From Kovacikia minuta CCNUW1 (lineage in GTDB: Bacteria; Cyanobacteriota; Cyanobacteriia; Leptolyngbyales; Leptolyngbyaceae): a stretch of 64,000 nucleotides of DNA. Shown one piece after another: positions 1-8,930 of this stretch. Every line of letters starts with the position of its first letter. The first letter of the stretch is position 1. Both the position numbers and the translations under genes were made by a program. The DNA lies in the NCBI RefSeq assembly GCF_020091585.1, contig NZ_CP083582.1:5032536-5096535 (forward strand). The letters run 5' to 3'. Under the pieces are notes generated by a model. That model was not told where the DNA came from. It was given only the letters and a program-made list of their open reading frames with translations, and did no database searches.

Positions 1-202
1 TAAACCAGACAATTTTCCGTTTTCCACCATAAGCTTTTTCTATCGCCGCATCAAATACCCGTTGCGAGGCTGGCCAGAGATCAATACCCGTTCCATCCCC
101 CCGTATATACGGAATGATGGGATTATCTGAAACAACAGGTTCACCATTCTGAAACGTCACCTGAGAACCTGTATCAGGGGGAGAAAGCTTCTCATAAGTC
201 AT
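1..202 (-). CDS. icd: NADP-dependent isocitrate dehydrogenase, N-terminal part (gene runs off the window)
   Basis: The first 67 codons are visible, beginning MTYEKLSPPDTGSQ and containing NPIIPYIRGDGTGIDLWPAS, the conserved start of bacterial Icd with the nucleotide/substrate-loop motif RGDGTG. The enzyme oxidises isocitrate to 2-oxoglutarate and, in cyanobacteria, supplies the carbon skeleton for ammonium assimilation. The ATG at 202 is preceded by a good AGGAGT ribosome site about 8 bases upstream. The rest lies outside the window, so activity cannot be judged. Confidence 0.93.
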   Translation of the reverse strand, partial: MTYEKLSPPDTGSQVTFQNGEPVVSDNPIIPYIRGDGTGIDLWPASQRVFDAAIEKAYGGKRKIVWF

Positions 203-802
203 CAATAGCAACTCCTGGTAATAATGGGGTAGTGAGCGATCGGATATTAGAAATGGGAAGAATTTTAGAGGTATTCTCTAGAACAGAGAGAAAGGTGGGA
301 TACGTTTTTCTCACCTTCTTCTAACCATCTCCAAACCAAAGTTCTGTGATGCTGCAAAGCAGATTGAATCACATGAAGGATGATTGATAAAGATTACACG
401 AATAATTTCCTCACTGGATGGTTACTCCATAACTACCACTGGACAATTAAAGATGACAATCACAACGATTTTAGATGGATTAGCTACCGCCCTGTAATTT
501 AAGGGTGGGGTGGAGGGTGTGGGGTTTGCTCAATACAATTAAAAACAGTTATAGGCGTCGATCGTGAGAACCAATCGTCAGTTTTAGAACCTTTTTCATA
601 AACTCTTGATAATCCGTCCTTTCCACCGTGCCACTCTCTGGGAACTCTAGAATGAGAACGATAGAGAACTCAACCAATCCAAACGACTTTAGTAACGGGA
701 CTTTCCATTCATCACCCCCCTAGCCTGTTTGTTTATAGAAGGTCGCTTAATACGGATTAGCGTCAGTGAGTGCATGCCTGTCTTACCTGGGTGAGAACCT
801 CG
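203..802. other. intergenic region between divergent icd and the response regulator
   Basis: This 600-base gap should carry the promoters of both divergent genes. I see no open frame with coding character, no RNA gene and no clear operator. A short purine-rich run (about 500-525) and A+T-rich patches are present. I cannot place a promoter with confidence. Confidence 0.4.
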
Positions 803-1483
803 ATGAAAAAAATTCTAGTGGTTGACGATGACACGACTCTCCGCATGGCTTTAACCCGCTATCTGGAGAAACGGGGGTACTTGATTCAGGATGTCGGTTC
901 GGGAATCGAAGCTCTGACAATATTTGAACAAGATCCACCCGATATAGTGGTATCTGACGTGATGATGCCAGAGATGGATGGGTTTGAGTTTTGCCGTCGC
1001 CTACGGGCAACCCGTTCTGGGCAATTGGTGCCGTTCATTTTTCTATCCAGTCGGGGGGAAGTAGAAGATCGGGTTCAGGGGCACTCCATTGGGGCGGATG
1101 ACTATCTCATTAAGCCGTTTGAACCCAGGGAACTGCTGGCAAAAATTGAAGCCCAACTGGAACGAACCCGTCGCATTCACTCCGAAATTGTACGGCTGAT
1201 GCAAAAGACCGAGTCGAATGGAGCCTCCTTGGCGGAAGCTCAGGCTACAACCGCATCCCCCACCCCTTTACCCCTTACTCCTGCTGAAGAAAAAGTCTTT
1301 TGGGAAGTCATTCAGGGTTACACCAATAAACAAATTGGCGATCGCCTCTTTGTCAGCCCCCGTACCGTACAAACCCACCTCAGCAACATCCTCAGCAAAC
1401 TCCAGTTAGAAAATCGCTCCCAACTTGTTCGCTTTGCCTTTGAACGGGGCTACAAACTACCCGTCGAGGAACCTTCAGAGTAG
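803..1483 (+). CDS. NarL/LuxR-type response regulator
   Basis: This is a 226-residue two-domain regulator. The N-terminal receiver domain (about 1-120) starts MKKILVVDDD, has the phospho-acceptor Asp in DIVVSDVMMPEMDGF and the conserved Lys in DYLIKPFEP. The C-terminal LuxR-type HTH (about 155-220) reads TNKQIGDRLFVSPRTVQTHL. The architecture matches the Ycf29-like group of cyanobacteria and plastids. I chose ATG 803 because the receiver fold starts there; the frame stays open to 770 but adds residues unlike the family. No kinase gene is adjacent, so its partner is unknown. Confidence 0.85.
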   Translation: MKKILVVDDDTTLRMALTRYLEKRGYLIQDVGSGIEALTIFEQDPPDIVVSDVMMPEMDGFEFCRRLRATRSGQLVPFIFLSSRGEVEDRVQGHSIGADDYLIKPFEPRELLAKIEAQLERTRRIHSEIVRLMQKTESNGASLAEAQATTASPTPLPLTPAEEKVFWEVIQGYTNKQIGDRLFVSPRTVQTHLSNILSKLQLENRSQLVRFAFERGYKLPVEEPSE

Positions 1484-1628
1484 AGTTGAAGTGAGGAGGG
1501 AGGAGTCAGAAATCAGAAGAGGAGGAAGGGAAATGGGGAAGGAAGGAGAGATGATGAGATGATGGGGTAAGGGGGTGATGAGAGTGTTTTATCCTTCATC
1601 CTTTATCCTTTATCCTTTATCCGCTCCC
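1484..1628. repeat. heptanucleotide-type repeat stretch
   Basis: The stretch is purine-rich, followed by ATCCTTT/ATCCTTC heptamers in tandem (about 1591-1622). The array runs into the 5' end of the next gene, so that gene's first residues ([10 protein letters not shown]) are repeat-encoded. Confidence 0.6.
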
Positions 1629-2126
1629 TTGCCCTCCGGTCTTTACACTTTAGACGAACTTAAGCGGGCGATCGCGGCTAACCCAGAGAGTTGGCGACCG
1701 CTCGTTCTTACCAATGGTTGCTTTGACCTGTTGCATGCTGGTCATGTACGGTATTTACAGGCAGCCAAAAATTTGGGGTACGCACTGGTTGTGGGATTAA
1801 ACAGTGATCAATCCGTGCGAACCATTAAACCCCAGGCACCAGGGCTACCCTCCCGACCGATCGTGCCAGAAACCCAACGCGCTGAGGTTCTGGCTGCCCT
1901 CAAGCCTGTAGACGGGGTTGTGATTTTTGCTGAGCCAACCGCCTGTCAGTTGGTTGAAGCACTGAAACCAGACATCTATGTTAAAGGGGGAGACTATAAA
2001 ATAGAAACCTTGCCAGAAGCGCGCGTTGTTCAAACCTATGGAGGGCGTGTTGAGTTAATCTCGATCGAAATTCCTAGCTCTACATCCGCTATCATCAATC
2101 AAATCCTGGCTTCCACTCCACCCTAG
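1575..2126 (+). CDS. rfaE2: adenylyltransferase of the heptose-1-phosphate type (RfaE domain II)
   Basis: The core of about 155 residues is a cytidylyltransferase-like nucleotidyl transferase. LTNGCFDLLHAGHVRYLQ carries the HxGH-type nucleotide-binding motif, YVKGGDY is the second conserved block and SSTSAII the third. These match the C-terminal half of HldE/RfaE, which makes ADP-heptose from heptose 1-phosphate for lipopolysaccharide core. Only this domain is present; the kinase half is absent. The start is uncertain: GTG 1575 and ATG 1578 lie in a heptamer repeat, and TTG 1629 immediately before the conserved region is equally possible. No other heptose gene is nearby. Confidence 0.82.
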   Translation: MMRVFYPSSFILYPLSAPLPSGLYTLDELKRAIAANPESWRPLVLTNGCFDLLHAGHVRYLQAAKNLGYALVVGLNSDQSVRTIKPQAPGLPSRPIVPETQRAEVLAALKPVDGVVIFAEPTACQLVEALKPDIYVKGGDYKIETLPEARVVQTYGGRVELISIEIPSSTSAIINQILASTPP

Positions 2127-2238
2127 GCATCTCACCCAGATATTCTCTCCCCTATCCCACCCTCACCCCACACCCTTTTTCCTCCACTCCCTACTCCCCT
2201 TTCCCCATCTCCCTACTGTCCCATTCCTGTTTTGATTC

Positions 2239-2778
2239 ATGAGTAGCTTGCAACAATCGAATGCAGACAATTCTCCCAACCCTGCGATCGTGACCTTTAC
2301 AACCAATACTCCAGATTCCACCCCGATCCCCCTAAACTCTGAAGCAGGAATTGACTACGCTCCCCTGGAACATCTGTTGGCGAAACAAAACTTTCAAGCG
2401 GCAGATCAACTAACACTGCAAAAGATGTGTGAGCTGGCAGGTCCAGCAGCAGTTCAGCGCAAATGGATTTACTTTACTGAAGTTGAGCAGTTTCCGATTA
2501 CCGATTTGCAGACCATCAACCATCTCTGGTTAGTCTATTCCGATGGAAAATTCGGTTTCTCTGTTCAACGGGAAATCTGGCTTGGTGTAGCCAAAAATTG
2601 GGAGAAATTCTGGTCAAAAATCGGCTGGAAAAGCGGCAACACCTGGACGCGCTATCCTCAGGAGTTTACCTGGGATTTGACCGCGCCCAAGGGTCATCTG
2701 CCCCTATCGAATCAGCTGCGGGGCGTCCGTGTGATTGCGTCCCTGTTTGCCCATCCTGCGTTCTCTAAGAAGCAGTAA
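2239..2778 (+). CDS. GUN4 domain protein
   Basis: This is a 179-residue protein. Residues 1-40 are low in complexity and probably flexible. The rest is a GUN4 core: [17 protein letters not shown], then a [20 protein letters not shown]-like block and [13 protein letters not shown]4 proteins bind porphyrins; the founding member stimulates Mg-chelatase in chlorophyll synthesis. Cyanobacteria carry several GUN4-domain paralogues, and genuine Gun4 is longer with an N-terminal helical domain. This one is therefore more likely a paralogue than the chelatase partner. No tetrapyrrole gene is adjacent. Confidence 0.85.
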   Translation: MSSLQQSNADNSPNPAIVTFTTNTPDSTPIPLNSEAGIDYAPLEHLLAKQNFQAADQLTLQKMCELAGPAAVQRKWIYFTEVEQFPITDLQTINHLWLVYSDGKFGFSVQREIWLGVAKNWEKFWSKIGWKSGNTWTRYPQEFTWDLTAPKGHLPLSNQLRGVRVIASLFAHPAFSKKQ

Positions 2779-3060
2779 GGAGTGTGTTCATTAGCCTTCA
2801 GCTATTAGCCTTTTACTGCCCCTGATAGCCGCTAGTGTCATGAGCATTTAATTTTGCAACATCACAACTCTATCGCTGTTGGGTTTCGCTGACGCTTCAG
2901 TAATCATTCCTGAGTTCGGTTAAGCTCGTTTCAAAAATTCAGTATTCTCCGCTGTCCCTTCAGCGTTCACCGCTGCGAATGTTAGGGAATTCTGTAATAA
3001 TTAACACCCCTTGAAACAATATCAAGGTCTTACGGTGATACACGGGGGCTACGGAGCAGA

Positions 3061-4584
3061 ATGATCAACCATGACAATAGGCTTTTTTGTCGGCTCGATA
3101 ATTTGACTGTAGCCACCCGTGAGCAGCAGCGCATGCTGATTATGGAAGAGCTTGGGTTACTGGAGTCTGAAAGTCTCCGCGTTTGGGAGGAAGCGGTTCA
3201 AACTGCGGCGCACTTTTTGGATATCCCTATCTGTTTCTTGGGGTTAATGGAACCAGGGCAGCAACGGGTTAAGTCGGCTGTTGGTTTGTCTCGATTGGGG
3301 TTGATGAATGAACTGGCAACGTCTCGTCAGTTTCCCCGATTCGAATCATTCTGTACTCATGTTGTTGATAGCCATCAGGTTCTATCGATCGAAAATACCC
3401 TCACTCATCCAGCGTTTGCCAACAGTACCTTGACCTACCGCTATGGTATCCAGTCCTATCTGGGGGTTCCACTTATTACCACCTGTGGTTTTTGTATCGG
3501 TACGCTTGCTGTGATGGATTTAACACCCCGCCAGTTTACAGAGCGGGATGTTGAATTTTTAGAGTTGGTGGCTCGCTGGGTTATGAGTGAGTGCGAGCGC
3601 AGCCAGTCGAGGAGACTTCCTCTGCCGCCCCCGTTGGAACTTGCCACCCCTGATCGGCTTCCTCCTCCCAGTCCCCCTGCTGATGCCAGTCTTGCGATCG
3701 CCGATCAACTTCGAGTCAAGCTGCTGGGTCAGCTGACCCAGGAGTTACGCACCCCCTTGACTTCGGTAATGGGGATGGCAAGCGTCCTGACTCGTGAAAT
3801 CTACGGACCGTTAACTGATAAACAAAAAGAATACCTGGGGATCATCCATAACAGTGGGCAGTATTTGCTGTCGCTGGTCAACGAAATTCTGGAACTGTCT
3901 GCGTCAAAAGACAATAGCCAGCGGTTGAATCTTGCTTCCGTCGATATTGAAATGTTGTGCCAGCAAGCCATCAATACCCTGGAACAAGCAGCACTCCGGC
4001 GCGAGCAACAAATTCGTCTATCGGTAGAGCCGGGTCGCCGGATCTGGCTGTTAGACAAGGACAAAATCAGACAGATGCTCTACCATCTGGTTTTTAGCGT
4101 CATTCAAGCTTCTAGTGCTGGAAGTATTGTTCGGCTTCATGTTTCCCATCGCAGCGGCAGCCTCACAATCACAATTTGGGTGTCCCATCCCTGGCTTGGG
4201 GAAGGACTGCCCTATGTCGAACTCTACTCCCAACCCGCTCCAAAATCAGCGGGAGTTACGGCTTTAGAAGAAGCAGTGTTTGCTAATTACGAACTATCCG
4301 GGTCTGAGTCCCACGGAGTACCTGTGTTAAGAGCAGGGGTATCGACAACAGAATTAGCTGTATCCGACCTGGCAGGACTCCAGACAGAAGAACCGGGAAG
4401 CTTTCTGTCTCAGAGGTTTAATCCTACCCTGATGGAGGGAACTTATCAGCATTTAGGGTTGCTTTTAAGTCAGTATCTGGCGGAGATTCACAACGGGTAC
4501 GTGGCAATTCAAGGGTCAGCAGAGTCCGGCTATCGCTATATTATTGACCTGCCACAAATTACCGAGTCGAATGAAGCTGGATGA
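3061..4584 (+). CDS. GAF protein with a degenerate histidine-kinase module (probable pseudokinase)
   Basis: The protein has 507 residues. A GAF domain spans about 45-180, a Pro-rich linker follows, then a DHp-like helix pair at about 215-290. The phospho-acceptor site reads LTQELRTPLTSV, so Gln227 (codon CAG at 3739) replaces the His of HELRTPL. The ATPase-like part is also eroded: the N-box reads LYHLVFSVIQ where active kinases have two Asn, and the G1-like block reads SHPWLGEG instead of DTGIG. It should therefore not autophosphorylate by the usual route. It may act as a dimerising sensor or allosteric partner. The frame is intact over 1.5 kb, arguing for selection on the protein. It lies 67 bases before sepF on the same strand. 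Confidence 0.8.
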   Translation: MINHDNRLFCRLDNLTVATREQQRMLIMEELGLLESESLRVWEEAVQTAAHFLDIPICFLGLMEPGQQRVKSAVGLSRLGLMNELATSRQFPRFESFCTHVVDSHQVLSIENTLTHPAFANSTLTYRYGIQSYLGVPLITTCGFCIGTLAVMDLTPRQFTERDVEFLELVARWVMSECERSQSRRLPLPPPLELATPDRLPPPSPPADASLAIADQLRVKLLGQLTQELRTPLTSVMGMASVLTREIYGPLTDKQKEYLGIIHNSGQYLLSLVNEILELSASKDNSQRLNLASVDIEMLCQQAINTLEQAALRREQQIRLSVEPGRRIWLLDKDKIRQMLYHLVFSVIQASSAGSIVRLHVSHRSGSLTITIWVSHPWLGEGLPYVELYSQPAPKSAGVTALEEAVFANYELSGSESHGVPVLRAGVSTTELAVSDLAGLQTEEPGSFLSQRFNPTLMEGTYQHLGLLLSQYLAEIHNGYVAIQGSAESGYRYIIDLPQITESNEAG

Positions 4585-4651
4585 GATTTTCGTGCAGAAG
4601 TGTTTTTCTCGGTTAAAATGGAACGCATGAACTATGTAGGTTGGTGATGCT

Positions 4652-5173
4652 ATGAACATCTTCCGACGCATGTGGGATACGGTTGGTTTGGGCGATCGCT
4701 TTGACGACGAGTACGAGTACGAGTACGAAGAAGAATTGCCTGAGGGGTTTTATGCTTCCAACGGCAACTATCCCGCAGAACAACGACCAACCCCTCCAAG
4801 TAACGTAGTAGGCATGCCCAATCGCAATCTGGGGCATACCGAAATGTGCCTGATGGAGCCTCGGACATTTGAAGAAATGCCGCAAGCGGTAATTGCGCTA
4901 CGGGAAAGGAAGTCTATCATCCTGAGCTTAGGATTGATGGACCCGGACACGGCACAGCGATGTGTCGATTTTGTGGCGGGTGCTGCCTTTGCGGTTGATG
5001 GTCACCAGGAACGACTGGGTGAGCATATTTTTCTGTTTACTCCCAGCTTTGTGCAAATCAGCAGTTATCCCTCAGCAAGTACGGATACTGCCCGTTCCCC
5101 TGTTCCCCCTCCGACCCAAATTAACCCCCCTGCCCCCAACTGGAATGGGGACAAATCACGAATTGTGCAATAG
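4652..5173 (+). CDS. sepF: cell division protein SepF
   Basis: The 173-residue protein starts [15 protein letters not shown], an amphipathic membrane-targeting helix, followed by an acidic linker ([13 protein letters not shown]) and a SepF/DUF552 core at about 70-150 (REPRTFEE-like block, then [20 protein letters not shown]). SepF anchors and bundles FtsZ at the membrane; in cyanobacteria (also called Cdv2) it is important for division. The linker contains three tandem GAGTAC units, a small coding microsatellite. A Pro-rich tail follows the core. ftsZ lies 33 kb away in this window. Confidence 0.93.
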   Translation: MNIFRRMWDTVGLGDRFDDEYEYEYEEELPEGFYASNGNYPAEQRPTPPSNVVGMPNRNLGHTEMCLMEPRTFEEMPQAVIALRERKSIILSLGLMDPDTAQRCVDFVAGAAFAVDGHQERLGEHIFLFTPSFVQISSYPSASTDTARSPVPPPTQINPPAPNWNGDKSRIVQ

Positions 5174-5248
5174 TTAAGCCTTACAAACAAAGTATTGAAA
5201 TCTCTGCTTTTGGTAGACAAAGCTTGTGCTGCTTTAGAAGCTGATACT

Positions 5249-5317
5249 GATTTAAATGAACTTCTGGGCAAATGCGAACAATCGTAGGGGCGGGTTTCGT
5301 TGAGATGGTTGGTTTAG
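5249..5317. repeat. dispersed repeat, copy 1 (partner at 31757-31825, inverted)
   Basis: These 69 bases match the reverse complement of 31757-31825 at 66 positions by direct comparison. Around it, GTAGGGGCGGGTTT at 5284-5297 pairs with 5335-5348 (one mismatch in 14), giving a hairpin. The whole looks like a MITE-type element between sepF and the phosphoesterase gene. Confidence 0.75.
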
Positions 5318-5404
5318 ATGAATCGGTACGGACTAAACCCGCCCTTACAGACATCTGTCCTATTCTCAATTTAATTTGGTATGAGATTTTGGTGTAGCTT
5401 GGAA

Positions 5405-6229
5405 CTAAACTAACGTAATTACAGTGACTTCTGGTGGGCAAAACAAGCGACCAGGGGCATGGGTTCCCAAACCCCGATTAACATAAAGGTGATTGTTGCC
5501 AATGGGATGAAGTCCTGCTGCCCAATTCCAATGCTTAACGGTGATGTAGAACGATCGCATCCAGGGAAAGAAGCGCTTGAACCGTTTGGGTATTTTTCCA
5601 TATAGCTTTGCCAGGTATTTGGCAGGGGTGCCAATTCCAGGCAGAATGACCTGCCCTCCGTGGGTGTGTCCTGACAGTTGCAAATCGACGCGCCACGATC
5701 GCAACCTTTCAGCCGTATCGGGATTGTGGGAAAGAACAATTCGGGGAGTGTTTTGATCGATCTGCTCCATGACAGGGGCAGGTCTAAATTCTGGGGACCA
5801 AAAATCCGCCAGACCAACGAGTGCCAGTCCTGCTCCCACAGGGTAAGTAACTTCGTTCCATAACACTTTGATCCCAATCTCGCTCAGCGCCTGGGTAATT
5901 TCCGATCGCGAGCGGCGGTAGCGGAGGTCGTGATTTCCTAGAATTGCGTAAATTCCATACTGACTTTGTAAGCCTTTGAGCCAGGGCACCAGGTTGTGAA
6001 TTGCAATCGGATCATCGTTAACCAGATCACCCGTGAGCACAACTAGATCGGGTTCAGCTTCATTGCTGGCTGCGATCGCTTTTGCCAAAAGGGTTTCAGA
6101 AAGCCGTTTGCCATCAAAATGAAAATCTGACAACTGGACGAGCTTCAAACCTTGAAGAGAGTTAGAAAGGGTAGAAATTTTAATATTTAATCGTTCTACC
6201 TTCAGGGGGCCCGTCAAAAATCTGTGCAT
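5405..6229 (-). CDS. calcineurin-like metallophosphoesterase (YkuE type)
   Basis: The 274-residue protein contains the five-block dimetal phosphoesterase signature: VQLSDFHFD (block I), LVVLTGDLVNDD (II), AILGNHDLRY (III, GNHD), VLSHNPD (IV) and LSGHTHGGQV (V, GHTHGGQ). These residues bind two metal ions and hydrolyse phosphoesters. The family includes YkuE/YaeI-type enzymes acting on lipid or envelope phosphoesters, but the substrate here cannot be read from sequence. There is no clear signal peptide in the first 30 residues. The gene is convergent with sepF, and a repeat element lies between them. Confidence 0.88.
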   Translation of the reverse strand: MHRFLTGPLKVERLNIKISTLSNSLQGLKLVQLSDFHFDGKRLSETLLAKAIAASNEAEPDLVVLTGDLVNDDPIAIHNLVPWLKGLQSQYGIYAILGNHDLRYRRSRSEITQALSEIGIKVLWNEVTYPVGAGLALVGLADFWSPEFRPAPVMEQIDQNTPRIVLSHNPDTAERLRSWRVDLQLSGHTHGGQVILPGIGTPAKYLAKLYGKIPKRFKRFFPWMRSFYITVKHWNWAAGLHPIGNNHLYVNRGLGTHAPGRLFCPPEVTVITLV

Positions 6230-6309
6230 ACACTCAACCAGAAAAGCACTTCCAGCCTAACAAAGGACATGGAAAGTCCAAGCTGAAAGGGGAAGCGTTA
6301 ATCGGACAG

Positions 6310-6425
6310 TTTAAAAAATAGGGAGTAGAGAGTCGGGAAGAATTTTGAATTTTGAATTTCCTTCTGGCTCGTGGCTCCTGGCTCCTGACTCCTAGCCCCT
6401 AGCTCCTAGCTCCTATATCCTTTCA
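6310..6425. repeat. heptanucleotide repeat patch
   Basis: Tandem seven-base units with drift are visible: GAATTTT units, then GGCTCCT, AGCCCCT and AGCTCCT. It lies between two minus-strand genes, with no coding character. Confidence 0.65.
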
Positions 6426-6435
6426 ATACCGTTAA

Positions 6436-7008
6436 TTAGGTCTGGGGCGAGAGTTTTGGGTTGAGTGCCAGGGCGATCGCTGCAATTGCACCCAGAATTG
6501 CCACGTCCCCTTGCTGTACGGCGCTCAGGATCTGTTCAGGTGTCATCAGGAGGATTTTAATCTCTTCCAAATCTCCAGATTGGGGTGCGGCAACGGGTTG
6601 GGCATTGTTAGCGGTGAAAATGTGCGCCTTCCCCCCTCCATAGTTGGCGTTGTTGACAAAGTTACCCTGGCTTTGCCAATTTTCAGCGATATAGCCTGTT
6701 TCTTCCAACAATTCCCGTTTTGCAGCAGCGAGGGGGTCTTCTCCAGGTTCGATCGCCCCTCCGGGTAAGGTGAGACTGACTCGTCCTAAACCGTGCTTGT
6801 ATTGTTGCTCGATGATAATGCGCCCATCTGTTGTTTGAGCCACAATTACGGCGTACTCCTGTAAGGCAATCTGGTAGTAATCATCCACAATTTTGCCGTC
6901 GGGTAGGGCAACTTGCTGCACCGAAAGCGTGATCCACGGTTTGGCGACAAAAACTTCCTGGGTTTTCAGGATTTTCCAAGGTTTAAGCTGGTTTTGTTCA
7001 GATTCCAT
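6436..7008 (-). CDS. Nudix hydrolase, ADP-ribose pyrophosphatase-like
   Basis: The 190-residue protein has the full Nudix box: GGAIEPGEDPLAAAKRELLE followed by ETGY, that is G-x5-E-x7-REU-x-EE-x-G. The box binds the divalent metal that helps cleave nucleoside diphosphates linked to another moiety. The N-terminal strand region (TLSVQQVALPDG) resembles the ADP-sugar pyrophosphatase group. The ATG at 7008 is preferred; an upstream in-frame GTG would add 14 unlikely residues. It is divergent from the FAD oxidoreductase, with about 100 bases between. Confidence 0.85.
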   Translation of the reverse strand: MESEQNQLKPWKILKTQEVFVAKPWITLSVQQVALPDGKIVDDYYQIALQEYAVIVAQTTDGRIIIEQQYKHGLGRVSLTLPGGAIEPGEDPLAAAKRELLEETGYIAENWQSQGNFVNNANYGGGKAHIFTANNAQPVAAPQSGDLEEIKILLMTPEQILSAVQQGDVAILGAIAAIALALNPKLSPQT

Positions 7009-7112
7009 CGAGCCATCGTAATCTAACCGAGACCTGAGGACAATAGACACAGCACAGGATCTTCGCTAGTGTAAGCTGAGATCAGATGCTTAGCTGAACA
7101 AAGGGGAATGCA

Positions 7113-8690
7113 GTGGAATTGCAAAGCCCAAAAGTTGTTGTGATTGGGGCGGGCTGGGCTGGGTTAGGAGCAACCTATCACCTAGCCAAACAGGGATATG
7201 ATGTCACGCTTTTAGAGGCGGGTTCCTACCCCGGTGGGCTGGTGGCTGGTTGGAAAACGGCTCAGGGGAGATCGGTAGAAGCGGGAATTCATGGGTTCTG
7301 GTATCCGTATCGCAATATCTTCTCGCTCATCAATGAATTGGGAATCAATCCTTTTACAACCTGGACCCGTTCTTCTCAATATTCTCCCGCCGGATTAGAA
7401 GTAGAGTCACCGATTTTCCAGGATTTACCCCGTCTTCCGACTCCACTTGGCACCTTTCTTTATCCCCAGTTTCAGCGGTTGCCCTTGAGCGATCGCCTTT
7501 CCGCTCTGCCCTTGCTCTCGGCGCTGGTGGATTTTGATAACTCCGATGATGCCTGGCAGCGCTATGACCCGGTGACTGCCCGTGAACTGTTCAAAACCTT
7601 TGGTGTTTCCGCCCGCCTTTACCGTGACTCCTTTGAACCAATGTTGCTCGTTGGTTTGTTTGCTCCTGGTGAACAATGTTCCGCTGCGGCTGCTTTAGGA
7701 ATGCTCTACTTCTTTATCCTGGCGCACCAGTCTGATTTTGATGTGGTCTGGTGCCGAGGCACTGTGGGTGAGCAAATCTTTCGCCCCTGGATCGATCGCA
7801 TTCAGCAGGCTGGGGGGAAAGTGCTGACCAATCGGCGGGTGACGGATCTAATTTTGGGGAACCAGGAGTCAGCAGTCAGCAGTCAGGAGGCAATTCAACA
7901 TTCAAAATCCAACATTCAAAATTCTCCCCCCGCCCACCTCCCCATTACTGGTGTTGTCTGTGGCGATGAAGTTTTCGATGCAGATGCCGTGATTTTTGCT
8001 GTGGGTGTCACAGGAATGCAGAAAATTGTCAGCAACAGCCTGACACTTCAAAGTCGGCGGGAGTTTCGGGAGGTCATGAATCTAGGGGCGATCGATGTGC
8101 TGGCAACACGGCTATGGTTTGATCGTAAAATTTCCATCCCACGCCCTTCCAATGCATGCTTTGGTTTTGATGCCACCACAGGTTGGACGTTTTTTGACTT
8201 GAATGCCTTGCACGATGAATACCTGAACGAACCTGGGAGTGTGGTTGAGGTAGATTTTTACCATGCTAATCAGTTTTTGCCTCTGGATGACGAAACAATT
8301 GGGGCGATCGCCCACCGTTATCTGGCAACCTGTGTTCCTGCTTTCCAAACCGCCACTGTAATTGACCGTAGCGTGATTCGCCTGCCCAAAGCTGTGACTC
8401 ACTTTGCCCCTGGCAGTTACCGCTCCCTGTTGCCTGCTGTCACAAGTTTTGAAAATGTATTTATGAGTGGCGATTGGGTCATTACCCGCCACGGTTCCTG
8501 GTCCCAGGAGAAAGCCTACGTCACAGGTCTAGAAGCGGCAAACCTGATCATCGATCGCTTTCAATTTGGCACCAAAGCGACCATTATCCCCATAGAACCC
8601 GACGAACCGCATATTCAAATCGCCCGATCGCTAACCCGTTGGGTGCGCGGTTGGGGCAAAGCGCTTTTGCCTGACTTCTGGCTACCGTAA
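7113..8690 (+). CDS. FAD-dependent oxidoreductase, carotenoid desaturase-like
   Basis: The 525-residue protein opens with the dinucleotide-binding motif VVVIGAGWAGLGATYHLA and an acidic end of the second strand (LLEAGSYPGG), as in phytoene/zeta-carotene desaturases and related amine oxidases. It ends with the FAD-contacting block FMSGDWVITRHGSWSQEKAY. The exact substrate is unclear. The GTG start at 7113 follows an AAAGGGG site; an ATG at 7108 is out of frame. Residues about 249-277 (7858-7945) are an insertion encoded by heptamer-type repeat DNA, rich in Ser, Gln, Asn and His, probably a surface loop. Confidence 0.8.
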   Translation: MELQSPKVVVIGAGWAGLGATYHLAKQGYDVTLLEAGSYPGGLVAGWKTAQGRSVEAGIHGFWYPYRNIFSLINELGINPFTTWTRSSQYSPAGLEVESPIFQDLPRLPTPLGTFLYPQFQRLPLSDRLSALPLLSALVDFDNSDDAWQRYDPVTARELFKTFGVSARLYRDSFEPMLLVGLFAPGEQCSAAAALGMLYFFILAHQSDFDVVWCRGTVGEQIFRPWIDRIQQAGGKVLTNRRVTDLILGNQESAVSSQEAIQHSKSNIQNSPPAHLPITGVVCGDEVFDADAVIFAVGVTGMQKIVSNSLTLQSRREFREVMNLGAIDVLATRLWFDRKISIPRPSNACFGFDATTGWTFFDLNALHDEYLNEPGSVVEVDFYHANQFLPLDDETIGAIAHRYLATCVPAFQTATVIDRSVIRLPKAVTHFAPGSYRSLLPAVTSFENVFMSGDWVITRHGSWSQEKAYVTGLEAANLIIDRFQFGTKATIIPIEPDEPHIQIARSLTRWVRGWGKALLPDFWLP

Positions 8691-8930
8691 AAGGGGAAGT
8701 GAGGAGAATGATGCGTTTTGAATGTTGAATGATGAATTGCAATGGTTTTCCTAATTCTCAATTCTCAATTTTTAGTTCCAATTCCCTACTCCCTAACCCA
8801 TCACCGACCACCGACCACCGACTTATCCTTTCCCTAGCTCCTAGCCCCTAGCCCCTGATACCTGACACCACCACCTACCACCTATCACCTTTCATCCCCT
8901 ATCCTTCATCCTTCATCCTTTCCCCAGCCA
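8691..8930. repeat. heptanucleotide repeat region
   Basis: Runs of CCTAGCC, CACCTAC, GACCACC and CTTCATC seven-base units fill the gap and continue into the 3' end of pyrE, which therefore ends in the repeat-encoded residues MKDEG. Confidence 0.7.

Noticed and set aside
4695-4735. Coding microsatellite in sepF as a phase-variation site
   Set aside because: The three GAGTAC units are six bases long and in frame, so copy change would not switch the gene off.
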